NCBI GenBank assembly: GCA_963666415.2
Contig: CAXXPD010000002.1
Location: 310,001-374,000, forward strand
Direction: 5' to 3'
DNA: 64,000 nucleotides
From: Bin87 sp963666415
GTDB lineage: Bacteria; Chloroflexota; Dehalococcoidia; Lucifugimonadales; UBA3495
Positions 18,741 through 28,146 of this stretch are shown here, piece after piece. Under the pieces are notes generated by a model that saw only the letters and a list, made by a program, of their open reading frames with translations, made no database searches and had not been told where the DNA came from. The position numbers were made by a program, and so were the translations under genes. The first letter of the stretch is position 1; each line of letters starts with the position of its first letter.

Positions 18741-19685
18741 TTACCCAACGTCGGCCAGCGCTGCCTCCAGCTCGGTGAGGGTGGCAAAGCCCTCGAACCG
18801 ATGGCGAATGACGCCATCCGAGTCAACCACGAACACCCACGACTCGTTGGTCCAGTCGTCGATTTTGGTGAACCCCCACTCATCTGCGGTGCCCACCAGT
18901 TTGGCCTTGCTCAAGTCCCCCTGAATCTCTGCCGGGTTGTCGTAGAGTTCCACGTGAATGTAGTTGGCCGCATCCGGGTAGGCAACGCGCAGCTCCGACA
19001 CTGTGTCCACCTGCGGACCGCAGGTGGGGCTGGTGCAAAACGCCGGCGAGGCGAACACGATGACATCCGGTTTGCTGTCCGCAACCGCATCGGCGATGGA
19101 CAACTGGTACAGTTCCGGGTCGGGCGTGTACGCCGTGGTGAGTTGGGTAAGATCCAGCCCGTCGGACAGAGTTTTGGTTACGCTGGGCGGCGTTGCGTCT
19201 CCCAACGATGGCACCGGAGAGTCTGCCACCACTTCCAGCGGAATGACCACCTCGCCCACAACATCGGCGTCATCTACGGATGCCGTCAGCAGATAATTGC
19301 CGGCGGTCGGGAAGTCGATGGCAGCGGAGTACGATCCACGCACGCCATAGGGCCATTCGTTGAAACTGGCCGTAACCTGAGTCGGCGGGGCCGCTCCATC
19401 CGCGTGCGCAACCGAAATTTCGGCGTACGGCGCTTTGACCAGCGCCTTTTCCGTAACAAGCAGGAAGGCAATCCGCTGCTTGCCCACGTCCAGCACTTTC
19501 GTGGCCAAATGCGCGCGCAACCCGCCGTCGGTTGGGTCAACTGGAACCACCTGAATGTTTGCCGCTTCGGTTGGCGCGATGTCGCCGACGCCAGGTTCGG
19601 CAACAGATTCTGGAGTATCGACGCCGCAGCTGATTGCGATTCCCAGCACCCCAACTACGAGCGCCATCGCCAGCAACCGTGACAT
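18741..19685 (-). CDS. Thioredoxin-fold lipoprotein
   Basis: This 314-residue protein has a lipoprotein signal (lipobox AISC near residue 20), a beta-rich middle domain (about residues 50-160) and a C-terminal thioredoxin-like domain with VIVFASPAFCTSPTCGPQV. There the two Cys are spaced C-x4-C, as in SCO1/redoxin-like proteins rather than the classical C-x2-C. It is encoded immediately after the TlpA-like gene, with the stop and start overlapping as TAATG, so the two are co-translated. A role in extracytoplasmic thiol chemistry or metallocentre assembly is inference. Confidence 0.82.
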   Translation of the reverse strand: MSRLLAMALVVGVLGIAISCGVDTPESVAEPGVGDIAPTEAANIQVVPVDPTDGGLRAHLATKVLDVGKQRIAFLLVTEKALVKAPYAEISVAHADGAAPPTQVTASFNEWPYGVRGSYSAAIDFPTAGNYLLTASVDDADVVGEVVIPLEVVADSPVPSLGDATPPSVTKTLSDGLDLTQLTTAYTPDPELYQLSIADAVADSKPDVIVFASPAFCTSPTCGPQVDTVSELRVAYPDAANYIHVELYDNPAEIQGDLSKAKLVGTADEWGFTKIDDWTNESWVFVVDSDGVIRHRFEGFATLTELEAALADVG

Positions 19686-20989
19686 TACGGGCCCTCCTCA
19701 TACACGCCGAACGTAAAGGCAAAGATGCCAAAGTCATCGGAGTTCGAACGCATCGTCAGAATGGCCTGCTGGCGATATTCCTCGTTGTCTAAAATGGCGT
19801 ACATACGTGGTTCATCGACCAAGATGTAGGAAAAGCCATTTTCGTGGAACTGCACGTCGGCGCCGGCATTCTCCGGCGTCAACATTGCGCCGTCCTGCGT
19901 AATCACAACTTCGTAGGGTTCCCCGGATTCGGACGTGAGCACCACGTTGACGCTTTTCGCCGAGTAGTTCAACGCCAGATAATCCTCCAGGTTCTCCGTC
20001 ACCCGCGCGTGGCGTATACGCTCAGGTTCCACCGACCATTGCCCCTCGAAGTAGAGGGCGTTCCGAGCGATGTCCTGCGGCACGGTAACGTCGATGATGG
20101 CCGGGTCATCGGGACCGGCGGTCGCGATGGCTTCGAAGTACTCCTGTTGAGCCACGTAAGGAGGGCGACCGGCGCGGGCAATCTGCACGTTGCGATGCCA
20201 GCCGGCGTAGAGTTCCGGCGTTATCGGAGCGTTGCCAAAGGTTCGGGCGTCCTGGTACGTCTGGTCGCGCACCTGGTCTGTTGGCAGCGTCAGCGGGTCG
20301 TCAGAAAGGTCGGCGCCAGCTTCCACCAGTGCGTTGCGGATTCGCTGTTCCGTTTCGCCGTAAGAGCCTTCGCCGAAATGACTGTAAATCTGCTCGCCCC
20401 TACTGTTGAAGAGATATTTCGCCGGCCAGAACCGGTTGTCGAAATTCGACCAGGTAACCATGTCATTGTCCTGGGCAACTGGCCAACCGATCTCGTATGA
20501 CGCCACCGCGTCAACCACGTTTTCGTGGTCCTTCTCGAACTCGAACTCCGGCGCGTGAATCCCCAGGATGACCAGACCGTCGTCCTCGTACTGACCCCAC
20601 CAATCGCGCAGGTAGGGCAACGTGCGGATGCAGTTGACACAAGTGTAAGTCCAGAAATCCACCAGCACCACCTTGCCATCGCCGGTCAGGTCGGCGATGG
20701 ACAGCGCGTCATCGGTGTTCAGCCAGGCGCTGATGCCCGCAATCTCCGGGATGTCAGACTCCATTCGCTCACTGGCTTCCATCACGGTTGCAGTGGGTTC
20801 GGTGGCTGTGTCGGCCGCTGCAATCGTGGCCGCCGGTGGGTCCGTGGCGGCCACGTTGTCCGCTGCTGCGGACGACGCAGGCCCGGTGTCCGTCGGAGCG
20901 GCGGGTTGCCCGCACGCCACGGCGACTACAGCCAGGAACACCAGCAGCGGCAAAAACATCGTATACGCCCGTTTGTTTGAGGCAATCAT
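19685..20989 (-). CDS. TlpA/DipZ-like thioredoxin-domain lipoprotein
   Basis: The 434-residue protein has a lipoprotein signal (lipobox VAVAC), an Ala/Thr/Asp-rich spacer to about residue 85, a thioredoxin domain with VDFWTYTCVNCIRTLPYLRDWW (redox motif CVNC), and a C-terminal beta domain of about 150 residues (from IARNALYFEGQWSVEPE). This order resembles the soluble part of DipZ-type proteins. ATG 20989 is preceded by AGGAG. It is probably anchored outside the membrane and reduces or oxidises partner thiols; the electron donor is not visible here. Confidence 0.87.
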   Translation of the reverse strand: MIASNKRAYTMFLPLLVFLAVVAVACGQPAAPTDTGPASSAAADNVAATDPPAATIAAADTATEPTATVMEASERMESDIPEIAGISAWLNTDDALSIADLTGDGKVVLVDFWTYTCVNCIRTLPYLRDWWGQYEDDGLVILGIHAPEFEFEKDHENVVDAVASYEIGWPVAQDNDMVTWSNFDNRFWPAKYLFNSRGEQIYSHFGEGSYGETEQRIRNALVEAGADLSDDPLTLPTDQVRDQTYQDARTFGNAPITPELYAGWHRNVQIARAGRPPYVAQQEYFEAIATAGPDDPAIIDVTVPQDIARNALYFEGQWSVEPERIRHARVTENLEDYLALNYSAKSVNVVLTSESGEPYEVVITQDGAMLTPENAGADVQFHENGFSYILVDEPRMYAILDNEEYRQQAILTMRSNSDDFGIFAFTFGVYEEGP

Positions 20990-21223
20990 GAATTTCTCCT
21001 GATCAGGCCAGCAAATTTGTCCGAACTCGTCCCGGCCTTGGCGTACCTTAAAATAGTATACGCATCCGAGATTTAATCGGATTCCCAAGCTCGCCGAGCC
21101 AGTATAAACCCTGCGGCCAGGACTCGAACGTCGTAACAGTAAAACGCTGCGTTGGAGACTCGACAATCCAACCCGTCCCGGTGCGGGAACGCCGGGCCTT
21201 TCGATTATCCAGCCAAATAAATT

Positions 21224-21267
21224 CCCTCGTTCGTCCTGAGCCTGTCGAAGGACGCTGGCAATGACAG
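21224..21267. repeat. Half REP-like repeat with CGTCCTGAGCCTGTCGAAGG module
   Basis: This partial copy keeps the right half of the 17372-17492 element (CGTCCTGAGCCTGTCGAAGG, then GACGCTGGCAATGACAGG). It ends 11 bp before the IS66-type element at 21278, whose insertion may have removed the rest. Confidence 0.7.
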
Positions 21268-21366
21268 GCTAAACTCGGTAACAGTTCAAACTTGGAGAGG
21301 TGAATTGGCCGCAGGTGGTTTGCCGGGTGCTGGCACGATGGGAGGTGGTTATGTCATATAAGGGGA

Positions 21367-22740
21367 GTGGATACCGAGATTGACCTGACCGCCGCCGACC
21401 ACGATGTTCTCATCTCGGTCATCGCCGAGTTGCCGGCCACCGTTCTGGAGCAGCGGAGGGTGATTGAGCGGTGCGAGCGGCGTATTGCCGAGCTGGAAGG
21501 TCAGATCAAACCGGGCGGCCCGTCCCGAATGCCTGGCCTCAAGACGAAATCGGGCCGGAAGCCATCGGCGCAGCAAGAACCCAGCAAGCAACGGCGTCAC
21601 GGTTTCGCCCGCCCGCGCTTGACGCCCACCCATCGGGTGGAGCATGTGGTGGAAAACTGCCCCGATTGCGGAACCCAGTTGTCCGGTGGCTGGACCCAGC
21701 GCACCCGCGAAGTCATCGAGTTGCCCCTGGTTCCGGCGCAAGTTACCGAGCACGTCTACATCGCCCGAACCTGCCCAGTGTGTCAGCAACGCCGGCTGCC
21801 CCAGGCGGAACTGGACGGCGTGGTCATGGGTCGGCAGCGTCTCGGCAGCAACGTAATCAGTCTCATCGTAATCAGTCTCATCGTAATCAGTCTCATCACC
21901 ACCCTGCGGGAAGCAGGCCGGTTGCCCATCCGCAGCATCCAATGGTATCTCCGCACCGTCCACCAGCTGCACCTCAGTGTCGGCGCCATAGTGAACGCCA
22001 TCCATCAGACCGCGCACCAGGCCCAACCGGCGGTGGCCGAGCTGCTGGACCGCATCCGCGCCAGCCCAGTGGTCCACGCCGACGAAACCGGCTGGCGCGA
22101 AGACGGCAGCAACGGCTACGTGTGGACCTTCAGCACCCCCACCGAGCGCTACTTCCGGCGTCGGGGCCGCGCAAGGCAATCGTGGCTGCGACCCTGGGCG
22201 ACTCATTCTCCGGCGTGCTGGTCAGCGATTTCTAATGCCGCCTACCACCACTACGACAGCCCCCAGCAGCGCTGCTGGGCTCACCTGCGGCGCGACAGCC
22301 ACGACCTGCGCACCCTCTACCCTCATGATGAACAATATGATGAACAATCGGCGCGCTGGGCGGACCCCCTCCACCGACTCTATACCCAGGCCAAGCGACG
22401 GCGCGCCGCCCAATTGGCTCTGGAACGACGACTGCTCGCCATCTGTCAGCCTTTCCTCAACGACCCGTCTGTCCCACCCTCCCGACTGTGCCGACGCATC
22501 AAGCGCCATATCAAGGAACTCTTCATCTTGGTGGCCGAACCGGACGTGCCGCCGGACAACAACGCCGCCGAACGGAGTTTGCGCCACCTGGTCATCAACC
22601 GTAAGGTCAGCGGCCGCACCCGGTCGCAACGGGGCAGCAACAGCAAGATAACCCTGGCCTCCTTGTTCGGTACCTGGCGCGCCCGCGGTATGAACCCCAT
22701 CGTCGCCTGCCGCCAACTCCTATCTTCCCCTCAACCCTGA
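21367..22740 (+). pseudogene. IS66-type transposase, inactivated
   Basis: The frame is open for 457 codons, but the protein is damaged. Codons for VISLI are triplicated by an exact 15-bp tandem repeat (21853-21897). A compensated pair of frameshifts at about 22170-22235 replaces the segment holding the second catalytic Asp (SDFYAAYHHY in the other copies) by unrelated residues. A 12-bp duplication lies at 22325-22348. The zinc-finger motif (CPDCG), first Asp (HADETGW) and final Glu region (DNNAAERSLR) are intact. Loss of the second Asp makes activity unlikely. Confidence 0.85.
21853..21897 (+). repeat. 15-bp unit repeated three times inside IS66 transposase
   Basis: The unit GTAATCAGTCTCATC is present three times head to tail without mismatch. 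The other IS66 copies have a single unit at this point. Confidence 0.95.
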
Positions 22741-23090
22741 ACTGTTACCCTTCGACGACCACCGCCTGGTCAACAATGCCGGGCTGATCCTTCCAGCCAC
22801 GTTGGTCCAGCACCTGGGCCTGCCCCAACTGGTCCAGCAGCGCCTCGACCTGGGCAATGCCCCGGGCCGGGCGAACACGGGCGATAAGATGCTGACCCTG
22901 GTGGCGTCAGCGTTGGCTGGTGGCGACTGCATTGACGACGCCGACGTGTTGCGCACCGGCGGGACGGCTGGCGCCATCGGCTGCGTGGTCAAGGCGCCAT
23001 CCACCCTGGGTACCTTCCTGCGCAGCTTCCGGTGGGGCCACGTCCGCCAACTGGATCGGGTGAGCCGGGAGTTGCTGGCCCGGGCCTGGG

Positions 23091-23277
23091 CTGGACTTTG
23101 CACAAAATCTGAAAAAAGCAATGGATGCCATCGCTCTGGCGCGGCAACATCTGTGGCTGGCGTTGGAAGGTTTTTCACTGTCCGCAGCTGACCTAGATAT
23201 TCAGGAACTCCCGGTCGCTCTGCATCATCTACTTGCAGATCCCCTCGGTCATGCCGCTTGAAATGCGCAAAGTCCAG
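23091..23277 (+). mobile_element. 187-bp mini-element derived from an IS701/IS4-like IS
   Basis: The termini CTGGACTTTGCACA and TGCGCAAAGTCCAG are inverted repeats (13 of 14), and a 5-bp duplication CTGGG flanks it (23086-23090 and 23278-23282). The interior encodes the last 46 residues of a transposase (MDAIALARQHLWLALEGFSL, ending in HAA and stop), closely matching the C-terminus of the minus-strand copy at 50838-52230. It is an internally deleted, non-autonomous derivative. Confidence 0.85.
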
Positions 23278-24332
23278 CTGGGCTGCCGGGGCCGGTCCGG
23301 GTGACGGGCCCCGGACCATCGACCTGGATTCCACCATCTGCGCGACCTACGGACTGGCCAAGGAGGGTGCCCGCCACCACGGCTACACCGGCCAGCGGGG
23401 CTATCACCCGCTGCTGGCCATTGCCGCCGGCACCGGCGACGTGCTGATGTCTCGGCTGCGTGAGGGCCGGGCCAACACCGCTCGGGGCGCCGCCCACTTC
23501 CTGCGTGAGACGGTGGGACGGGTTCGCTACGGCGGGGCCAGGGGACAACTCACGGTGCGCGCCTACAGCGGCTTCTATGCCCACGCCCTGGTCGCGGTCT
23601 GCCGCGCAATGGATGTCCGCTTCTCCATCACCATCCGCCAGCACGCCCGCCTGCGGAATATCATCGAGGCCATACCCGAGGCGGACTGGACGCCGATCCC
23701 CTACTGGATGGACGGCGCCGCCGCGGTGGCCGAGACCACCTACACCCCCTTCCAGAGTGAGCCTGACGCCGTGCCGGTGCGGCTCATCGTCCGGCGGGTA
23801 AAACCCACGCCCGGTTCCCAACTGGCCCTCTTCGCCGCCTACAGCTATCACGGCTTCATCACCGACCGGGACGGGGCAACCCTGGAACTGGAGGCCGACC
23901 ATCGCCGCCACGCCGAGATCGAGAATGCCATTCGCGACCTCAAGTACGGCGTCGGGCTCAACCATCTCCCCTCTCGGGCCGCTTCGCCGCCAACGCTGCC
24001 TGGCTGGCCGTCCAGGTGATGGTAGTGTCCCGTCAATAGGTGTAAAAGCGCGTCATCCCTTTTGATGTTGATCAGGCCGCTGCGTCCAGCATATTGGGCG
24101 TCGGCAGTGCCTCGTTGCCGGCGGCGTTGGGGATGGTGAGGTAGCGGCGGGCTTCGGCCCATTCGTCGTGTTGCTCGGCCAGCACCGCGCCCACCAGGCG
24201 CCGCGCCGACGGCCGGTTGGGGAAAATGCCCACCACGTCAGTCCGGCGCCTTATCTCCCGGTTCAGCCGTTCCTGCGGGTTGTTAGACCACAGCTTCTGC
24301 CAGTGGGCCACTGGGAAGGCCGTGAAGGCCAG

Positions 24333-25698
24333 AGTAGAGTCCCAGGAAGTGGTGTAAGAGTTAGGCGGTTGGCAAAACGCTGACCACCGCGTCATCCTTG
24401 ATCGGAAATGCCAGACCTGAACAAGGAGAACGACGGTGGTCAAGCAAAGAATGGATCTTTTGGAATTATTACGCAAGTGTGGTATGGACGGAGACGTGGA
24501 CTTGCTGCGGGAAGCCCTGCGGGTCCTGGTGGACGGCATCATGGACGCCGAGGTTTCCGCCCAGATCGGCGCCCAGCACGGCGAACGCAGCCCGGAGCGG
24601 GTCACCTACCGCAACGGCTACCGCAACCGCACCTGGGACACCCGGGTGGGCACCATGGAGTTGCACATTCCCAAGCTGCGGGAAGGCAGCTACTTCCCCA
24701 GCCTGCTGGAACCGCGGCGGCGCAGCGAGAAAGCCCTGCTGGCCGTCATCCAGCAAGCCTATATAGAAGGCGTCTCCACCCGTCGGGTGGACGATCTGAT
24801 CAAGGCCCTGGGTTGCGACGGCATCTCCAGCAGCCAGGTGTCGCGCATCTGCGAGCAACTGGACGAAGTGGTGGAGAGTTTCCTGGGTCGGCCCCTGGAC
24901 GGTGGTCCCTACCCCTACGTGTGGCTGGACGGCCTGACCCAGAAGGTTCGGGAGGGCGGTCGCATCGTCAACGTCTGCGTGGTGGTGGCGACGGGGGTCA
25001 ATGCCGAAGGGCAGCGTGAGATCCTGGGTATGGACGTGGGCGCCAGCGAGGACGGCGCCTTCTGGCTGGCCTTCCTGCGGTCGCTGACCGCTCGGGGCCT
25101 CAGCGGGGTGGAGCTGGTAACCTCCGATGCTCACCAGGGGCTGAAGAACGCCATCGCCGCGGTGTTCACTGGGGCCAGCTGGCAGCGCTGCCGCACCCAC
25201 TTCATGGCCAACCTGCTCACCCGAGTGCCCAAGCGTGCCCAACCCGGCGTGGCCACCATGGTGCGCACCATCTACCAGCAACTGTCTCCCGCCGAGGTCC
25301 ACGGCCAATTGGACCGAGTGGTGGAACAACTCCGGGAGGCCTTTGCCCAGGTGGCCGAGCTGCTGGCGGATGCCGCGCCGGACATCCTGGCCTTCACGGC
25401 CTTCCCAGTGGCCCACTGGCAGAAGCTGTGGTCCAACAACCCGCAGGAACGGCTGAACCGGGAGATAAGGCGCCGGACTGACGTGGTGGGCATTTTCCCC
25501 AACCGGCTATCGGCGCGGCGCCTGGTGGGCGCGGTGCTGGCCGAGCAACACGACGAATGGGCCGAAGCCCGCCGCTACCTCACCATCCCCAACGCCGCCG
25601 GCAACGAGGCACTGCCGACGCCCAATATGCTGGACGCAGCGGCCTGATTAACATCAAAAGGGATGACGCGCTTTTACACTACTTGACGGGACACTACC
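24333..25698 (+). mobile_element. IS256-type element, copy 1 (complete)
   Basis: Its ends AGTAGAGTCCC and GGGACACTACC are inverted repeats. A perfect 9-bp duplication GAAGGCCAG (24324-24332 and 25699-25707) marks insertion into IS256 copy 2 in the opposite orientation. Length is 1,366 bp. It is the youngest layer of this stack. Confidence 0.93.
24436..25647 (+). CDS. IS256 family (Mutator-type) transposase
   Basis: An intact 403-residue DDE transposase starting MVKQRMDLLELLRKCG. Catalytic candidates are Asp in YVWLDGLTQKV, Asp in LVTSDAHQGL and Glu in NNPQERLNREIRRRTDVVGIFPN, all present. It has the expected family length and sits in an element with intact ends, so it may be active and could mobilise the other IS256 remnants in this window in trans. 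Confidence 0.95.
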   Translation: MVKQRMDLLELLRKCGMDGDVDLLREALRVLVDGIMDAEVSAQIGAQHGERSPERVTYRNGYRNRTWDTRVGTMELHIPKLREGSYFPSLLEPRRRSEKALLAVIQQAYIEGVSTRRVDDLIKALGCDGISSSQVSRICEQLDEVVESFLGRPLDGGPYPYVWLDGLTQKVREGGRIVNVCVVVATGVNAEGQREILGMDVGASEDGAFWLAFLRSLTARGLSGVELVTSDAHQGLKNAIAAVFTGASWQRCRTHFMANLLTRVPKRAQPGVATMVRTIYQQLSPAEVHGQLDRVVEQLREAFAQVAELLADAAPDILAFTAFPVAHWQKLWSNNPQERLNREIRRRTDVVGIFPNRLSARRLVGAVLAEQHDEWAEARRYLTIPNAAGNEALPTPNMLDAAA

Positions 25699-27259
25699 GA
25701 AGGCCAGGATGTCCGGCGCGGCATCCGCCAGCAGTTCGGCCACCTGGGCAAAGGCCTCCCGGAGTTGTTCCACCACTCGGTCCAATTGGCCGTGGACCTC
25801 GGCGGGAGACAGTTGCTGGTAGATGGTGCGCACCATGGTGGCCACACCGGGTTGGGCACGCTTGGGCACTCGGGTGAGCAGGTTGGCCATGAAGTGGGTG
25901 CGGCAGCGTTGCCAGCTGGCCCCAGCAAACACCGCGGCGATGGCGTTCTTCAGCCCCTGGTGAGCATCGGAGGTTACCAGCTCCACCCCGCTGAGGCCCC
26001 GAGCGGTCAGCGACCGCAGGAAGGCCAGCCAGAAGGCGCCGTCCTCGCTGGTCCCCACGTCCATACCCAGGATCTCACGCTGCCCTTCGGCATTGACCCC
26101 CGTCGCCACCACCACGCAGACGTTGACGATGCGGCCGCCCTCCCGCACCTTCTGGGTCAGGCCGTCCAGCCACACGTAGGGGTAGGGACCACCGTCCAGG
26201 GGCCGACCCAGGAAACTCTCCACCACCTCATCCAGTTGCTGGCAGATGCGCGACACCTGGCTGCTGGAAATGCCGTCGCAACCCAGGGCCTTGATCAGAT
26301 CGTCCACCCGACGGGTGGACACGCCTTCTACATAGGCTTGCTGGATGACGGCCAGCAGGGCTTTCTCGCTGCGCCGCCGCGGTTCCAGCAGGCTGGGGAA
26401 GTAGCTGCCTTCCCGCAGCTTGGGAATGTGCAACTCCATGGTGCCGACCCGGGTGTCCCAGGTGCGGTTGCGGTACCCATTGCGGTAGGTGACCCGCTCC
26501 GGGCTGCGTTCGCCGTGCTGGGCGCCGATCTGGGCGGAAACCTCGGCGTCCATGATGCCGTCCACCAGGATCCGCAGTGCTTCCCGCAGCAAGTCCACGT
26601 CTCCGTCCATACCACGCTTGCGTAATAATTCCAAAAGATCCATTCTTTGCTTGACCACCTTCGTTCTCCTTGGTTGGGTTGTGACTTCCGATCAAGGATG
26701 ACGCGGTGGTCAGCTTTTTGCTACACCGATGCTTTTACACCACCTCCCTGTACTCTACTCAGGTGATCGCCCACAACCTGGCACGCTGTCCAGCGTGCAT
26801 CGGTCTGGGCGAGCAACTTGTAACCACCAAGACCCTGCGACGACGCTTCTTCTTCCTCGCCGGACGGCTCACCCGCTCGGCGCGCCGCCTCACTTTACAT
26901 CTTCCCCAGCGCTGGCCCTGGGAAAACCAGTTCAATGACGCCCTGGCCCGATTGCGCGCCCTGCCACTCCCAACCTGACGGCAGCCCGTCTGCCACTGAC
27001 CAGCCATCTGGCCAACTGAACGTCCCCGCCAACTCACACCAACTCGGTCCGCGAGGGGCACTTCCTGCCTACCGCCTGTCGAATTCCGCCCGCCATGGCC
27101 GCACGGCCGCCAACATCGTGCCGGTGTGGCTGCCCTCACGCCGCCCTCATCCCCATCTACTGGAATCTGGCTGGGCCCGTTCGCCTTCCCTTACCCATCA
27201 TCCCTTGTGTCAACGACACGGACGTCTCGCTTCGGTGGATTCGGGCTTAGGAGGAGACC

Positions 27260-27697
27260 ATGTCGATTCTAAGGGTGGAAGGTGTTACTCACTGGTCGAT
27301 ACCAGTGAACGACCTGAACGAGGCCGAAGCGTTCTACGGGGAGCTGTTGGGGCTGACTCCGGTGGGCCGGTTGGGGAACAATATCATGTCGTGCCTCAAC
27401 GTGGGCGACCACAACATCCTGCTGTGCGAGCGCCCCAGTCCGGTGGACGGACCGCTGCGGGAGGATGCGGGGGTGCACCACTCCTTTACCGTTTCCCCCG
27501 AAACCTTCGAACTGGCGTGCAAAGTGTTCCAGGAACGCGGCATCACCATAGACCATTTGACCTACCGGGCCCGAGGGGTATTCACCGGCCGGGAATTGTA
27601 CTTCTTTGACCCCAGCGGCAACCGCTTGGAACTGCGAGATCCCACCTGGAGCCAGGGTATGCCGGAGACTCCTTTTGAGGCGATAGCCGGCGCGTAA
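27260..27697 (+). CDS. VOC family protein (glyoxalase/dioxygenase-like)
   Basis: This 145-residue protein has the two beta-alpha-beta-beta-beta modules of the vicinal-oxygen-chelate fold. Metal-ligand candidates are His in VTHWSIPV, His in VHHSFTV and Glu in PSGNRLELRDP. Function could be a lyase, dioxygenase or resistance protein. AGGAGG lies upstream of ATG 27260, and the IS1380 end lies only 14 bp upstream, so its native promoter has been replaced or lost. The 3' end abuts an HsdM fragment on the other strand. Confidence 0.87.
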   Translation: MSILRVEGVTHWSIPVNDLNEAEAFYGELLGLTPVGRLGNNIMSCLNVGDHNILLCERPSPVDGPLREDAGVHHSFTVSPETFELACKVFQERGITIDHLTYRARGVFTGRELYFFDPSGNRLELRDPTWSQGMPETPFEAIAGA

Positions 27698-27698
27698 A

Positions 27699-28146
27699 TT
27701 CGGGGTATTCCAGGCTCTCGGCCCGCAGCCAGAAAATATCCAGATTGGTCTTGTCTCGGTTCACCAACTCGTCGTAGGTGAACCGGCGGCACTGCTCGGT
27801 CTCCCCCGCTGCCCGCTGAGAGCGGTCGTCGGAGTTGTAGCAGGCCACGAAGTCGTCCAGATGGTGGCGTTGCAGGGGATTGGCCTTCAGGGTGAAGTGC
27901 TGGCTGGTCCGCAGGTAGCAGATCCACAGTTCCCGGGTGGCCACCTCCTCGCCGCCGGCCCCGCGCTGGAAGAACAGCACGTCGGACTTGACCCCGTGGG
28001 CATAGAATACGCTGGTGGCCAGCCGGAGCAGGGTTTGGACGTCGCAGTCGCCCAGCAGGTTGCTCCGGACCGTCTTCCCGGCGCCGCCCTCGAAGAGCAC
28101 ATCGTCGGGTACCACGATGGCCGCGCTGCCGAGAGGCTTCTCGAAC
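27699..28146 (-). pseudogene. hsdM: Type I restriction-modification methyltransferase (HsdM) fragment
   Basis: About 140 residues of the HsdM C-terminal half remain: AFEKPLGSAAIVVPDDVLFEGG, LLRLATSVFYAHGVKSDVLFF and FTYDELVNRDKTNLDIFWL. The SAM-binding and NPPF motifs that should precede are absent, a stop lies just upstream of AFEKP, and the downstream end fuses into the antisense of the VOC gene at about 27699. No hsdS or hsdR is found nearby. It is a non-functional remnant. Confidence 0.85.

Larger units (their letters stand above)
21278..22748 (+). mobile_element. IS66-type element, copy 1 (degenerate)
   Basis: The terminal inverted repeats are GTAACAGTTCA at the left and TGAACTGTTAC at the right. 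No target duplication is visible, since the left flank is host DNA and the right flank is a truncated IS1380 copy. It carries one transposase gene and no accessory tnpA/tnpB. It is the most diverged of the four IS66 copies. Confidence 0.85.
24072..26658 (-). pseudogene. IS256-type transposase split by nested IS256
   Basis: The N-terminal 320 codons (26658 down to 25708, ending LLADAAPDILAF) and the C-terminal part (24332 down to 24072, from TAFPVAHWQKLW to the stop after MLDAAA) join exactly once the 24333-25698 element and one GAAGGCCAG copy are removed. Without the insertion the gene would be intact. Confidence 0.9.
24021..26759 (-). mobile_element. IS256-type element, copy 2, interrupted by another IS256
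   Basis: The ends are GGTAGTGTCCC (24021) and GGGACTCTACT (26759), with a perfect 8-bp target duplication CAGGTGAT (24013-24020 and 26760-26767) inside the IS1380 copy. It is split at 24332/25699 by IS256 copy 1. Confidence 0.9.
22750..26978 (+). pseudogene. IS1380-type transposase, in three pieces
   Basis: The pieces 22750-23090, 23283-24020 and 26768-26978 join to a transposase like the one at 59975-62713. The catalytic Asp in DLDSTIC is present. The second catalytic Asp is replaced: RAYSGFY here against RADSGFY in the other two copies. So the gene was already inactive or decaying apart from the insertions. AEIENAIRDLKYG with the third acidic residue is retained. Confidence 0.85.
22749..27245 (+). 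mobile_element. IS1380-type element, copy 1: 5'-truncated and interrupted by a mini-element and two IS256 copies
   Basis: The 5' end, including the first 15 transposase codons, is missing; sequence begins at CCTTCGACGACC directly after the IS66 right end. The 3' end CTTCGGTGGATTCGGG (27245) matches the other IS1380 copies. Insertions at 23091-23277 and 24021-26759 split it. Its end abuts the ribosome-binding site of the VOC gene at 27260. Confidence 0.85.

Noticed and set aside
21100..21180. Possible minus-strand tRNA because of GTTCGAGTCCTGG
   Set aside because: The bases around the T-loop-like motif do not form a 5-bp stem and no acceptor stem or anticodon arm can be folded.
21853..21897. 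Possible start of a CRISPR array (three repeats)
   Set aside because: The 15-bp units are directly adjacent without spacers and lie within a transposase frame; no Cas gene is nearby.
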